A stretch of DNA of 64,000 nucleotides from Pseudobacteroides sp035370245 (GTDB taxonomy: Bacteria; Bacillota; Clostridia; Acetivibrionales; DSM-2933): positions 1 to 64,000 of the forward strand of contig DAOOVO010000002.1 in NCBI GenBank assembly GCA_035370245.1, in the 5' to 3' direction. Shown in pieces: positions 25,851 through 36,200 of this stretch. The position numbers and the translations under genes were made by a program. How positions within the stretch are numbered: the first letter of the stretch is position 1; each line of letters begins with the position of its first letter. The notes beneath the pieces were generated by a model, which saw nothing but the letters and a program-made list of their open reading frames with translations, ran no database searches and was not told where the DNA came from.

Positions 25851-25990
25851 TATCAAATATATATTCAAAATGTCAATAATATATGGCAAACATAGAACTT
25901 TAGTAATTAGACCTTTACCTATAGTAAATAATATATTATAATTAAATTATCCCATATTCTCTATATATTTGTATAAACTTTACGTAATTA

Positions 25991-26773
25991 ATGATTAAAT
26001 TTGAGCATGACCCTGCAAACAACCAATGGGGTCAGGCAAAAATACTTGATTATTCCTGCTTAGAAAGCGGCATTTATGAAGGATATAGCCTTTATATATC
26101 AAAAGGAGGGTATTTAGCATACTCTACATCAGACAGCAAAGGAACAAAATGGACAAACATCAAATCTCCAAGCCCTTTGTCTCCCTATGACTGGCATCAT
26201 GTAGCAGTAACTTATGGTAATAATTCAATTAACTTGTATGTCGATGGCGTTAAGGTTAATAGCATAACATATACAGATGGATATAAAAAACCGGCAGGTA
26301 AAGTTCATATCGGAAGTCAGTTAAGGAAAAACGGAGAAGTTTACTGTCCTTACACAGGATTATTGGATGAGGTTTCATACTATCATGATATATTGACTGA
26401 CAATGAAATCAAAAGAGATTATGAAGCATTTAAAACTAGATGTATTGTTTCCGATGACTCAACAATAGGCACTGTTCCATACTCTGGTGGATATTATGCA
26501 TACTCAATGATTAAAACAAATACCGCACGTCTTTATAACTATGGAGTTTTAGAAATGGTAACCACAACTAGAAAAGCATGTCCTGTGTCAATGCTTGTCG
26601 TTTCTTCAACAAACTATGCTGAAATATTGGATGCTGCGGGTAACGTAATTTATACAACTGCAAGAAAAATATATGTAGTAGGAACACCGGAAATGAGTGA
26701 AAGAACAGATACATATTATGAAAACATTCCTGCAGATATTTTATCAAAGGCAGTTTATGTCAGAGCATATTAA
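25991..26773 (+). CDS. LamG/concanavalin-like domain protein, probably 5'-truncated
   Basis: 260 residues. The first 145 form a LamG/laminin-G-like jelly roll typical of carbohydrate-active and adhesion proteins: SPYDWHHVAVTYGNNSINLYVDG, then GLLDEVSYYHDILTDNEIK. The C-terminal 110 residues (about 150-260) form a second beta-rich domain I do not recognise. There is no signal peptide and no ribosome binding site before the ATG, and the first strand of the LamG fold seems to be missing. It is probably the 3' remnant of a larger secreted protein. A transposon-end remnant lies just downstream. Confidence 0.6.
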   Translation: MIKFEHDPANNQWGQAKILDYSCLESGIYEGYSLYISKGGYLAYSTSDSKGTKWTNIKSPSPLSPYDWHHVAVTYGNNSINLYVDGVKVNSITYTDGYKKPAGKVHIGSQLRKNGEVYCPYTGLLDEVSYYHDILTDNEIKRDYEAFKTRCIVSDDSTIGTVPYSGGYYAYSMIKTNTARLYNYGVLEMVTTTRKACPVSMLVVSSTNYAEILDAAGNVIYTTARKIYVVGTPEMSERTDTYYENIPADILSKAVYVRAY

Positions 26774-26804
26774 GCTTATTTAAGTATACTCAAAAACAAG
26801 ACAA

Positions 26805-27000
26805 GGGTGTTGCAAAACTACTTAAAAAAGTAGTCGAACAACACTCTCTTTTATTGCTATAAAGTAAAACTGACACCGAAAATCCATTTTTTATATTAAT
26901 TTTCCGTATCGCTCCTAATTTGGAGTACACTTAATAAACCTATATACTTTTTCGGAAAAACTAAGCCGATTTTACTTGATGAAGATCATTGCAACAGCCC
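26805..27000. mobile_element. 196-bp IS/MITE remnant with imperfect terminal repeats
   Basis: GGGTGTTGCAA at the left and TTGCAACAGCCC at the right are near-perfect inverted ends (one nucleotide differs by insertion). The interior has no open frame. A small hairpin (ACTACTT-AAA-AAGTAGT) sits next to the left end. It looks like a non-autonomous or internally deleted insertion sequence; the ends remind me of IS1182-like elements, but this is a guess. In the following 150 bp, before the P-type ATPase gene, a 33-codon minus-strand frame without a start (YYKELLKSIGQLKNGKG) may be a gene remnant. Confidence 0.45.
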
Positions 27001-27153
27001 TTTTAATAATGGTATCTACAACTACCTGTGTTTATTCATCTATAAGCTCTCTTTTTTTACCCTTTCCATTTTTCAATTGCCCTATAGACTTCAATAATTC
27101 TTTATAGTATTTGGGATTACTTCTTACATATAAATCACCTCAATATTATATAT

Positions 27154-29808
27154 CTAAACTAACTTTAGAGTCTTTGACACCTTTTTCTCAATTTCCATAA
27201 CAATAAATGTTCCCACACCTATTGCAAATATCTTGAGCCATATATCGCCTGAAAGAGGTGATGTTTTAAATGCACTGTTCATAAACGGCAGGTATATGAA
27301 CGCCCATTGCAAAACCGCCATTACGAAGATACCTAAAAATATAAACTTATTTGAGAAAAAACCTATTTTCAAAAGACCTACATGCAGTGAACGGCTATTT
27401 ATGAGATATGCCGCTTCTATAACGATAAAAACCGTTACGGCTGTAGTTCTTGCTGTTTCTATGCTGCTTCCCTTTGCCAATTCATAATTGAACATTAAGA
27501 ATGACGCTGCAAGAAGAATTATACTCACAATACCAATCTTCGCCATGAGACCTTTGGTTAAAAGGGGCTGTGCGGGATCCCGCGGTTTCCTCTGCATTAT
27601 ACCCGGTTCATTAGGCTCAAAAGCAAGCATAAGTCCAAGGAAAACTGCTGTGGTCATGTTAATCCATAAAATCTGTGTCGGGGTTATAGGTAGTGTTATA
27701 CCGAGGAAGATGGCCAGAAGTATTACCAGGCCTTCACCTAAGTTGGTTGGAAGGGTCCATGTAATAAACTTTGTAAGGTTGTCAAACACTCCTCTTCCTT
27801 CCTCAACAGCATTTTCTATTGTGGCGAAGTTATCGTCCATGAGTATCATATCTGCCGAATCCTTGGCAACTTCAGTACCGGTAATACCCATTGCAATACC
27901 GATATCCGCTTTCTTTACCGCAGGTGCATCATTTACACCGTCACCTGTCATTGCAACAACATGACCAAGTGCCTGCAGCGCCTTAACAAGCCTGAGCTTC
28001 TGCTCGGGAGTAACCCTTGCAAAAACATTATTTGAAGAAGCCACATCCTTTAATTCATCATCACTTAACTTTTCAAGTTCAATACCTGTATAAACCCTGC
28101 TTTCCTTGTCTTTCGGAGCAATCCCAAGCTGCTTTGCGATTGCCAATGCAGTAACAGCGTGATCTCCAGTAATCATTTTTACAATTATACCTGCTTCATG
28201 GCATTTTTTGATGGCAGCAATAGCTTCTGCCCTAGGCGGATCTATCATGCCCTGCAGACCTAAAAATGTAAAACCGTCCTTTAAATCATCCTCAACTATT
28301 TTTTCATTTGATGTAACCTTATATGCAAAAGCAAGTACTCTAAGACCTTCCGATGCTATACTGCCATAAGCTTTTGTAACATCGGAGCCTGCATCGCTTA
28401 TTTTCCCTATTTTTTCCATAGAACCTTTCAAATAAAGCCTGTTTTCACCGTTTTCCATCTTTATAAGTACAGCCATATACTGTCTTTCAGACTCAAAGGG
28501 TAAAACCTCCAGCCTGGGGTTGTTTTGTACAAGAAGGTTACTGTCAATACCTGCTTTGGCCGCACTTACAAGCAAGCTTATCTCAGTGGGGTCACCCTGT
28601 ATTTCGCAGCCATCGTTTTTGAAATTAATTGAACTGTCATTGCAAAAAACACCGCACTTTAAGCACTCCAACAGATTTTGATCATCATCGATATTAATGG
28701 CCTTTCCGCCAAATAAAACACTTCCATCCTTGTTGTAGCCCTGTCCGGAAACTTCGTAATATCCTTTATTCGTCCATATTTTTTTAACTGTCATTCTGTT
28801 TTCCGTCAGTGTTCCTGTTTTATCGGAGCATATAACGGTAGTACTTCCAAGTGTTTCAACTACCGGTAACTTTCTTATAATGGAATTCTTTTTCGCCATT
28901 CTTGACACACCTATGGCAAGTGTAGCCGCCAACGCAGCAGGAAGTCCCTCAGGAATAGCACCTACAGCCAGTGCTATTGCCGCTTTAAACATTTCAAGCC
29001 AGCTCTCTCCTCTGAAAACGCCTACAGCAAACGTCACTACCGCCAGGGCTCCTATTATGTACATCAACTGCTTACTGAATCCCGCGATCTTCTTAATAAG
29101 AGGTGTTTCCATCCTGACTGTCTCCTTGAGCAAGTCGGAAATCTTACCTACTTCTGTTTTCGTTCCAGTAGACACAACAATTCCATAGCCCTGACCGAAT
29201 GTTACAAATGTAGACGCATAAGCCATATTCGTTCTGTCACCTAAAGAAACATTTTCCTCAATAGTTTTGTCGCTTTTCTCAACAGGAACCGACTCACCTG
29301 TCAAAGCAGCTTCCTGTATTTTTAGCTGATTTGTCTGAAAAAGTCTCAAATCTGCCGGCACCTTATCTCCGGATTGTACAAATACAATATCTCCTGGAAC
29401 CAATTGTTTACTGGAAATTTTCATTTTCCTTCCGCTTCTGATAACTGATGCTTCCGTTTCAATGGTTTCTGCAAGGGATTCGAGGGCTTTTACTGCTTTT
29501 GCTTCCTGAGCAAAACCAATAATGCCGTTTAGAATGACTACGGCAAATATTACCAATGAATCCACATGTTCTTTCATAATCAGAGTAACAATAGCTGCAA
29601 AAAGCAAAACATATATCAACGGCTGATTATACTGCCTTAAAAAAATAATTAAAAGGCTATCCCTTTTAACTTTTGCAATTTCATTGGCTCCGTATTTTTT
29701 AATCCTTGCAGCAGCTTCCTCATCTGTTAACCCTTTTTCCTTACTGGTTGTAAGTACTTCTTCCACCTGGTCGTCAGGCATCATAAAAGCATTTTGTAAG
29801 TCGGTCAT
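27154..29808 (-). CDS. P-type cation-transporting ATPase (CtpF/PacL-like)
   Basis: About 884 residues. The N-terminal cytoplasmic domain (TDEEAAARIKKYGANE) precedes helix pair 1-2. Next come the actuator loop (AALTGESVPVEKS), helix 4 with AVGAIPEGLPAALAA, the phosphorylation site CSDKTGTLTENRMT, the nucleotide domain, MTGDGVNDAPAVKKADIG, and six C-terminal helices. Helix 6 reads WINMTTAVFLGLMLAFEP, without the Asp of SERCA-type pumps. This resembles mycobacterial CtpF and makes the ion (calcium or another cation) uncertain. I chose the ATG of MTDLQNAFMM, preceded by GAGAGG, 23 codons inside the open frame. Monocistronic. Confidence 0.88.
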   Translation of the reverse strand: MTDLQNAFMMPDDQVEEVLTTSKEKGLTDEEAAARIKKYGANEIAKVKRDSLLIIFLRQYNQPLIYVLLFAAIVTLIMKEHVDSLVIFAVVILNGIIGFAQEAKAVKALESLAETIETEASVIRSGRKMKISSKQLVPGDIVFVQSGDKVPADLRLFQTNQLKIQEAALTGESVPVEKSDKTIEENVSLGDRTNMAYASTFVTFGQGYGIVVSTGTKTEVGKISDLLKETVRMETPLIKKIAGFSKQLMYIIGALAVVTFAVGVFRGESWLEMFKAAIALAVGAIPEGLPAALAATLAIGVSRMAKKNSIIRKLPVVETLGSTTVICSDKTGTLTENRMTVKKIWTNKGYYEVSGQGYNKDGSVLFGGKAINIDDDQNLLECLKCGVFCNDSSINFKNDGCEIQGDPTEISLLVSAAKAGIDSNLLVQNNPRLEVLPFESERQYMAVLIKMENGENRLYLKGSMEKIGKISDAGSDVTKAYGSIASEGLRVLAFAYKVTSNEKIVEDDLKDGFTFLGLQGMIDPPRAEAIAAIKKCHEAGIIVKMITGDHAVTALAIAKQLGIAPKDKESRVYTGIELEKLSDDELKDVASSNNVFARVTPEQKLRLVKALQALGHVVAMTGDGVNDAPAVKKADIGIAMGITGTEVAKDSADMILMDDNFATIENAVEEGRGVFDNLTKFITWTLPTNLGEGLVILLAIFLGITLPITPTQILWINMTTAVFLGLMLAFEPNEPGIMQRKPRDPAQPLLTKGLMAKIGIVSIILLAASFLMFNYELAKGSSIETARTTAVTVFIVIEAAYLINSRSLHVGLLKIGFFSNKFIFLGIFVMAVLQWAFIYLPFMNSAFKTSPLSGDIWLKIFAIGVGTFIVMEIEKKVSKTLKLV

Positions 29809-30022
29809 ATTTACATCCTCTCTATTCTTAATAAATTCTATGTTTCCATGCAACCGCCTATTACAGCATAATAGCAATACAATATAGAAATAAAATCTAT
29901 AAGTATAATACTATTTTCTTCTAATTGATTCAATATATTCTTAAACAAATTGTTAGTGCTGCAAGAGTAGAATGGCATGTACTACAATACCGACAAAAAA
30001 AGAAAAGTCCCATTCAGGACCT

Positions 30023-30088
30023 ATATTAAATACACCATTAATCTCACATTTAGCAGAAGATAAATGTAAGATTAATCATATTTAATAA
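30023..30088. repeat. palindromic intergenic repeat, copy 2
   Basis: Outer arms TATTAAAT and ATTTAATA enclose a strong inner stem (ATTAATCTCACATTTA with TAAATGTAAGATTAAT) around GCAGAAGA. It matches copies at 23.4 and 52.7 kb. It lies in the 500-bp gap between the divergent ATPase and M23 peptidase genes; apart from A/T-rich promoter-like DNA near 30200-30240 I see nothing else in that gap. Confidence 0.7.
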
Positions 30089-30311
30089 AATAGACAATTA
30101 AAGTTATAGAATCAGTTAGCCATAGTAAAATTATACCAGACTTTTTACCAGTTTATACATAAAACATGATAAAATACTGTTAAATAATAATTACAATAAA
30201 AATCGGTTGTACTATTTTATCGAGTTTTAGTATATAATAGAAAAAAAAGAAGTTTTATTTCTATCATTTATATTATCATGAGATTAAGTGTATAAATTTT
30301 GGAGTTTTATT

Positions 30312-31259
30312 ATGAAGTCGGAAATGAGAAAGGCAAAAATTAAAAAGCGTAAAGAATATCTTTCCATAATGCTTATACCCCATTCTCAGGATAGAGTCAG
30401 GGTTATAAAGATATCGTCCTTTTACTTTAAAGTCTCTTTGCTGTTTGCTGCATTGCTCATTTTTGTTTCAGGTCTCATAGTAATGAACATTAAATTATCA
30501 AATCGAAATAAATCACTTGAATCACACATAGAAGGTCTTTCCAGGCTAAATGTAGAGCAAAAAAATATGATTGATGAAAAGGCAAATACCATTAAAAACC
30601 TTGAGGAAAGAGAAAAGTCAATTAATGCCAAAATCGACCAATTTACAGAAAAATATAAAGATATGGCAGAGAAATATTTATCGGGCGAATCCCGCAGCAA
30701 GACCAGCAGATCGGACGACAGGACAGAAAGAACATTTGTTGATGACATCTCAATATTAAAAGATAAGTTGGATGAACTGATAAATGAAAAAAGTCTTCAT
30801 AGTGAGGATATATCGGGGTTACAACAAACAGAAGAAAAGCTTAAGAAGTACATGGCTACCATACCTACCCTATGGCCGGCTTCAGGAAGGGTCAGTTCCA
30901 ACTTTGGACAACGCGAGGACCCCTTTAACAGTTCGGAGCGGTTTCACGCGGGTATTGATATTGCTGCTGATTATGGCTCTGATATAAATGCTGCAGCAGA
31001 CGGCACTGTAATAACATCGGGTACTCTTGCCGGTTATGGCAAAGCAGTAATTATATCCCATGGAAATGGTCTTACTACTCTGTATGGACATATATCTTCA
31101 GCTATCGCCAAAGAAGGCCAGAAAGTAAAAAAGGGTGATCTGATAGCAAGAGTTGGAAGTACAGGCAGAAGCACAGGACCTCATCTTCACTTTGAAGTCA
31201 GGATCAATGATACTCCTGTTGATCCCTTAAAATACCTAGATAAGAAAGACAGCAAGTAA
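30312..31259 (+). CDS. M23-family peptidoglycan endopeptidase with coiled coil
   Basis: About 315 residues. A basic cytoplasmic tail (KSEMRKAKIKKRKEYL) and one membrane helix (about 42-63) anchor it. A coiled coil follows (about 70-185, rich in Glu/Lys). The LytM domain occupies the last 125 residues, with zinc ligands in FHAGIDIAA and PHLHFEV and YGHISSAIAKEGQKVKKGD between. It should cleave peptide cross-links in peptidoglycan at the outer face of the membrane. TGGAG precedes the chosen ATG by 8 nt; the open frame begins 8 codons earlier at a GTG. The bactofilin gene follows 45 nt downstream, a pairing known from cell-shape systems. Confidence 0.88.
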   Translation: MKSEMRKAKIKKRKEYLSIMLIPHSQDRVRVIKISSFYFKVSLLFAALLIFVSGLIVMNIKLSNRNKSLESHIEGLSRLNVEQKNMIDEKANTIKNLEEREKSINAKIDQFTEKYKDMAEKYLSGESRSKTSRSDDRTERTFVDDISILKDKLDELINEKSLHSEDISGLQQTEEKLKKYMATIPTLWPASGRVSSNFGQREDPFNSSERFHAGIDIAADYGSDINAAADGTVITSGTLAGYGKAVIISHGNGLTTLYGHISSAIAKEGQKVKKGDLIARVGSTGRSTGPHLHFEVRINDTPVDPLKYLDKKDSK

Positions 31260-31304
31260 TTATGAGCATTTTTAAACACAATATTATACTAAAGGAGGCC
31301 CAAA

Positions 31305-31673
31305 ATGTTCGGCAAAAAGGAGTTTGATGCAGTTGACAGATTTGATACATTAATAGGTGCAGGAACGGTTTTTGAAGGAAATATAAAATCAGACGGTACA
31401 ATACGTATTGATGGAAAAATTGTAGGCGATCTTACCATAAACGGGGATGTATACATAAGTCCCGGTGCCAATATAAAAGGAAACATAAATGCAAACAACA
31501 TACACAATGCAGGCACAATTGAAGGGAACATACAGGCTAACGGAACATTAAGACTCCTACCCACATCCAAAATAAACGGTGATATAACTGTTGTAAGCTT
31601 CATAGCTGATGAAGGAGGAGTTTTTAACGGCAAATGCATAATGAAGACGGAAAATAAAAGTGCCAAATCATAA
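31305..31673 (+). CDS. bactofilin
   Basis: 122 residues. A short N-terminal tail (MFGKKEFDAVDRFDT) precedes the bactofilin beta-helix (about 15-112), visible as repeating turns: GTVFEGNIKSDGTIRIDGKI, VGDLTINGDVYISPGANIKG, then TIEGNIQANGTLRLLPTSKI. Bactofilins polymerise without nucleotide and position cell-wall enzymes. The gene follows an M23 peptidase, as in several shape-determining loci, so this bactofilin probably localises that peptidase. AAAGGAGG precedes the ATG, and a strong terminator follows directly. Confidence 0.92.
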   Translation: MFGKKEFDAVDRFDTLIGAGTVFEGNIKSDGTIRIDGKIVGDLTINGDVYISPGANIKGNINANNIHNAGTIEGNIQANGTLRLLPTSKINGDITVVSFIADEGGVFNGKCIMKTENKSAKS

Positions 31674-31676
31674 ATT

Positions 31677-31706
31677 AAAATGGGGCTGTTGCAACGGCCC
31701 CATTTT
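31677..31706. terminator. terminator after the bactofilin gene
   Basis: AAAATGGGGC and GCCCCATTTT form a perfect 10-bp stem around a 10-nt loop, starting 4 nt past the bactofilin stop. The A and T flanks allow use by the convergent MATE gene as well. Confidence 0.85.
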
Positions 31707-31744
31707 AATTATCTATTGCAAAGTAATGTCATATATGACAAATA

Positions 31745-33100
31745 TCACACCATATTCTCCCTTGTAATATTCTTTACCCATTTAAATTTCATATAGTGCT
31801 TGTAAACAGCCGGTATCTTTACAAATTCGTCGAGTGTGAGAATAAATGCAACAGCCAATACGGGCAGCTTCAACAAAAATGCACCTATCATTCCTAATGG
31901 AACAACCACACACCAAAGAGTTATTACATCGCACCACATACCGAACCGGGTATCTCCACCTGAAGGGAAGATTCCGGCTATTATCGTAGAGTTGAGGGAA
32001 TTGCCGATGATATAATAAGCTGCCATGAACATCATGTATTTCAAATAATACTGTGCCTGCGGTTCAAGTTGAATGAAATATAGAACAAGCGGAGTTATGG
32101 CAAGTATCACTAACCCCGAAGCTACACCTATCAATATTGAAAAGCGAACAAAACTGCCTCCTGCCTTTTTTGCTTCTTCAAGTTCATTTCGTCCAAGCAT
32201 ACCGCCTAATATGATACCGACGCCAGCGGCAATACCCCAGCACAGGCTTGCTATTATACTGCGTACTATGCTTGCAATGGAATTAGCAGCCACTGCATCA
32301 GAGCCGAGATGTCCCATTATCACAGAATACATCGTTACACCGCCACCCCAGCCAAGCTGGTTTATCAGCAGAGGAACGGTATATTTCCAATAGTCCTTGT
32401 GAAGCTCTTTGTTGTTCAAACGGAACATAAGTCCGATATGGAGAGGAGGACAGCGTTTTCTCGCCACTGCGATGATGACCATTATCGTTTCAAATACCCT
32501 TGAAAGAACCGTTGCAAGTGCCGCACCCTCTACCCCCATTTTAGGAAAAATACCGATACCGAAAATCAGAAAACTGTTCAGTATAATATTCAACACCACA
32601 GAAAGCGAACCTATTACAGTGCTGAGCTTTGCTCTATCACAAACCTTCATCATTCCAAAGTATGCCTGTGTGAAGCCTGTCAGCAGATAAGACAGAGATA
32701 CCATCCGCAAATAATCTGCTCCTTTTGAAATCAGGATGCTGTCGGAAGTGAATATTAACATAATCTGTTTTGGAAAAAAAGCAGTGCCCAGTGTGAACAC
32801 AAGCCCCACAAGCAGAGAATATCGCATTGTTATTGCGAGTACTTCTTCCGTAGTTTTATTATCGCCCTTGCCCCAGTACTGTGCCGCAAGTACGGTCAGT
32901 CCGAACACGAATGCACCAAAAAACAGGCTGAATACAAAAGCTATCTGCCCTGCAAGAGATGCTGCCGAAAGTGAATCCTGATTGAGAAAACCAAGCATAA
33001 AAGCATCACTTGCCGTGACAAGCGATGCCATAAGGTATTGAAACGCTATTGGTGCAACAATACCGGACAGTTTTTTATAAATTGTTTTATCGTATACCAT
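31745..33100 (-). CDS. MATE-family multidrug/metabolite exporter
   Basis: 451 residues with twelve predicted membrane helices in two similar halves. MATE signatures include PIAFQYLMASLVTASDAFMLGFL near the N-terminus, FVFGLTVLAAQYWGKGD, and WGIAAGVGIILGGMLGRNELEEAKK at the matching position of the second half. Such proteins export cationic drugs or metabolites in exchange for Na+ or H+. The substrate cannot be inferred. AAAGGAG precedes the ATG. It is transcribed alone, convergent with the bactofilin gene. Confidence 0.9.
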   Translation of the reverse strand: MVYDKTIYKKLSGIVAPIAFQYLMASLVTASDAFMLGFLNQDSLSAASLAGQIAFVFSLFFGAFVFGLTVLAAQYWGKGDNKTTEEVLAITMRYSLLVGLVFTLGTAFFPKQIMLIFTSDSILISKGADYLRMVSLSYLLTGFTQAYFGMMKVCDRAKLSTVIGSLSVVLNIILNSFLIFGIGIFPKMGVEGAALATVLSRVFETIMVIIAVARKRCPPLHIGLMFRLNNKELHKDYWKYTVPLLINQLGWGGGVTMYSVIMGHLGSDAVAANSIASIVRSIIASLCWGIAAGVGIILGGMLGRNELEEAKKAGGSFVRFSILIGVASGLVILAITPLVLYFIQLEPQAQYYLKYMMFMAAYYIIGNSLNSTIIAGIFPSGGDTRFGMWCDVITLWCVVVPLGMIGAFLLKLPVLAVAFILTLDEFVKIPAVYKHYMKFKWVKNITRENMV

Positions 33101-33237
33101 ACGTCTCCTTTATATTCAGCAAAATTTTCTTTCGTTGAAATACTTTTTGAAATAATACATTTATCAATGGCATTATGTTAATTTTTTCAGCCATCTCCAA
33201 TTAACAGCCATATTATTGACAGCTATATTATTATGCC

Positions 33238-36200
33238 TTAAATACCTAAATAGCTGCCGTTTTGCTTTAATCTGCCATCCTTCAGCATTTCATCAACTAT
33301 TTTATCCATATAAACTTTTATATCCTCATTAACTCTTTGAAATCCCAGCTTCTGGCATGATACTGTTGCCACCTGAGACCTTTCCAAACCGAATGATTCT
33401 TTTATAGAGCTTATTATAGCCTCAGCAATTTCTTCCTTTGAAATAAGCTCAATCTTTCTGCTGGCAGAAGGTAAGTCGCTTCTATCCCTTACTACGGGCA
33501 CTTTCATTGAAGCACACCATAGAAAATCGCCATTTATCACTATCCTGCCATCCCTTGACAAAATAGCACAAGCGTCATTTACAGATCTCTGGATAGAGCT
33601 TCCTGTCTTAGTAAGCTTTGAATTACTAATGACTCTTCTTGTAACTTCAAGAATATGAACCGGGCTTTCAACTTTAACTATTTTCTCAATGTACGGCACA
33701 AGCTTTTCAGGTTTATATATTTCTTCCTCATCAATAAACGGAATTTCTGCTACCACATATCTGTTTACAGTTTCCTCTTTATTTGAAACGCTGTTGTCAG
33801 ATCTTTCAATAACAATTGTATCGGCAACATCTGATTTATTCTTTAGCCCTACAACTTTAGCTTTCTCAATTGCCTCTATAAGCCTTTTCAATTGATCCTT
33901 GGGATTTCTGAACCAATCGGTACTCCAGACCCTAATTATATTCCATCCCTTATCCTCCAGAACAGACTGCCTGAGTCTGTCTCTATCCCTTGCCGATCTG
34001 GCACTATGGTAGGAAGCTCCGTCACATTCTATTCCAAGGATGTATCTGTTGTTATCTTTTGGATCAACTACAGCCAGGTCAATATAGAAGCCCGCACATC
34101 CAACCTGTTTCCGTACTGAATATCCCAAATCTGTTAAACTCTTGTACACTTCTTCTTCAAAGGGTGAATCGGATTCCCTGCCGGTCTCTATAGGTATATT
34201 TAAATTACCGTCCCTTGCATAAGTAAGGAATGTCTTTAATGCTTTTACACCTCTTGCATTGGTCCTTGAAAGATCTATATCCTCCGGTGCAAGGTTTGTA
34301 AACACTTCACACCTTAGCCTTGCTCTACTTATTAAAACATTGAGCCTTCTTTCTCCGCCATCATTGTTTAAAGGTCCAAAGTTCATGGCCAGATAGCCTT
34401 CTTTTGTTTTGCCGTACCCAACGCTTATAAATATTACATCCCTTTCATCCCCCTGTACATTCTCAAGATTTTTTACAAAAAACGGTTCATGGGGATGCAT
34501 ATTGAAGAACGGCTCAATTGACAGATCTTTCCTTCTCAAAAGTTCTATCTCGTCTATTATGGCCTGCATCTGTGACATACTGAAGGCAGCAACCCCCAGT
34601 GTCAGCTCGGGGCTGCTTTTGAAATGCTCAATCACTCTCTGGGCTACAAGCTTTGCTTCCGGCAAGTTAACCCTTGTGTTGCTTCTATCATAAGCCCCAT
34701 CCTTTACAAAGTTATATACAAGTCCCATTTTTTTGCTTGTATTATGGGGACTGGGGAATACCACCAGCTTGTTGTCATAAAACTCATAGTTCGAAACTGC
34801 TATAAGAGACTCATGGCGGCTTCTGTAGTGCCATCTCAGCATTCTTTGAGGTGCCTTCTGTGCTTCAAACAGAGCAAGTATGCTTTCTACATCTGCCGTT
34901 GAGTAATCATCGTCATCTTCTCCCTCAGGAGTTACCGTCTGTTCAAAAAAGCTTGTTGGAGGCATCTGCTTGCTGTCTCCCACAACAACCGCCTGCTTTG
35001 CCCTCATCAATGCGCCAAATGCCTCTACCGGCCTAACCTGGCTGGCTTCGTCAAATATAACCAGATCAAACCTAAGCCCTTCAGGGGGAAGAAAATTGGC
35101 AATGGATATGGGGCTCATCATAAATACAGGCTTTATTGCCTGAATGGCATTACCTGCTTTTAACATCAGCTTTCGAATAGGAAGATGCCTGGACTTTTTC
35201 TGAAACTCCCACAAAAGCACTCCTAACTGGCCGGTGTCTCCGCTGCCCTTGGGCATGTTGTCCCAATGTTTTTTGGCAAGCCTGATCTGATTGTGCTTTA
35301 TAAGTAATCTGTCATAATCCTGAAACCTTTTTACTACGCTCTCGTGTTTATCCTTTGCAAACTCTGCAATAGCAGGCCTTTCCCTAAATGCTATGTTTAA
35401 AAGGCATTCATACCAGTTATGCTGAAGTATTATATCAAGGCTCGTTCCATGTGGTTCGACATTAAGGGAGTAATCTACCAGCCCCTCTAATGACTCCTTT
35501 ATCAGAGCATCATTCATATGGTTAAAAACAACCATATCCTGGGTCTTTGACAGATTTCCCTTCCACAAATCAATACGGTCTTTTTGAGCAGTAAAATCAA
35601 TTTCCTTCAAATCGCCTGAAGGCGGAAAGGACTTAATGGTATCAAGCTCTAAAAATATTGAAAGGTTATTCATAGAATCAATAAACTTTCTTAATAAGCT
35701 TTCCAGCTTATCTGTCACAATGTCCTTGATTGCCAGCCAATAAGCTCTCTGCATGATTAGATCCGAAGGAACCGTCCCATCCTGAACATTCCTGTATAAG
35801 GAAATTATCCAGTCGGCTTTTGTCTTAATATCCTCCCAGCTCGACTCTTCACCTTTAAAGAGGCTACCGAAGAGAGACTTAATGTTATCCTTTTCTCCAT
35901 CTATTATTTTAATATTTATTTGATACTCTATAATTGCATCACAAATTGAAATCCATTCATTATAATTTTGAGGAAGTCCATTTTGGCAAAGCCCCATTAA
36001 AGTTGACTTTGCCCTTCTGTATTTTCCCGATAAAAACCTCCACCACTTGCCTCTATATATGTTCAATATCTGACGTACCTCGGAGACATTACTGTTCCAT
36101 GCATGAGGGATTATTGTGTTCCCATACTCTTTTTTAATTTTTTGTATCATCAATCCTGCATTAATGGTTTTATTTATCTCATATTCATTTATTTTCCATA

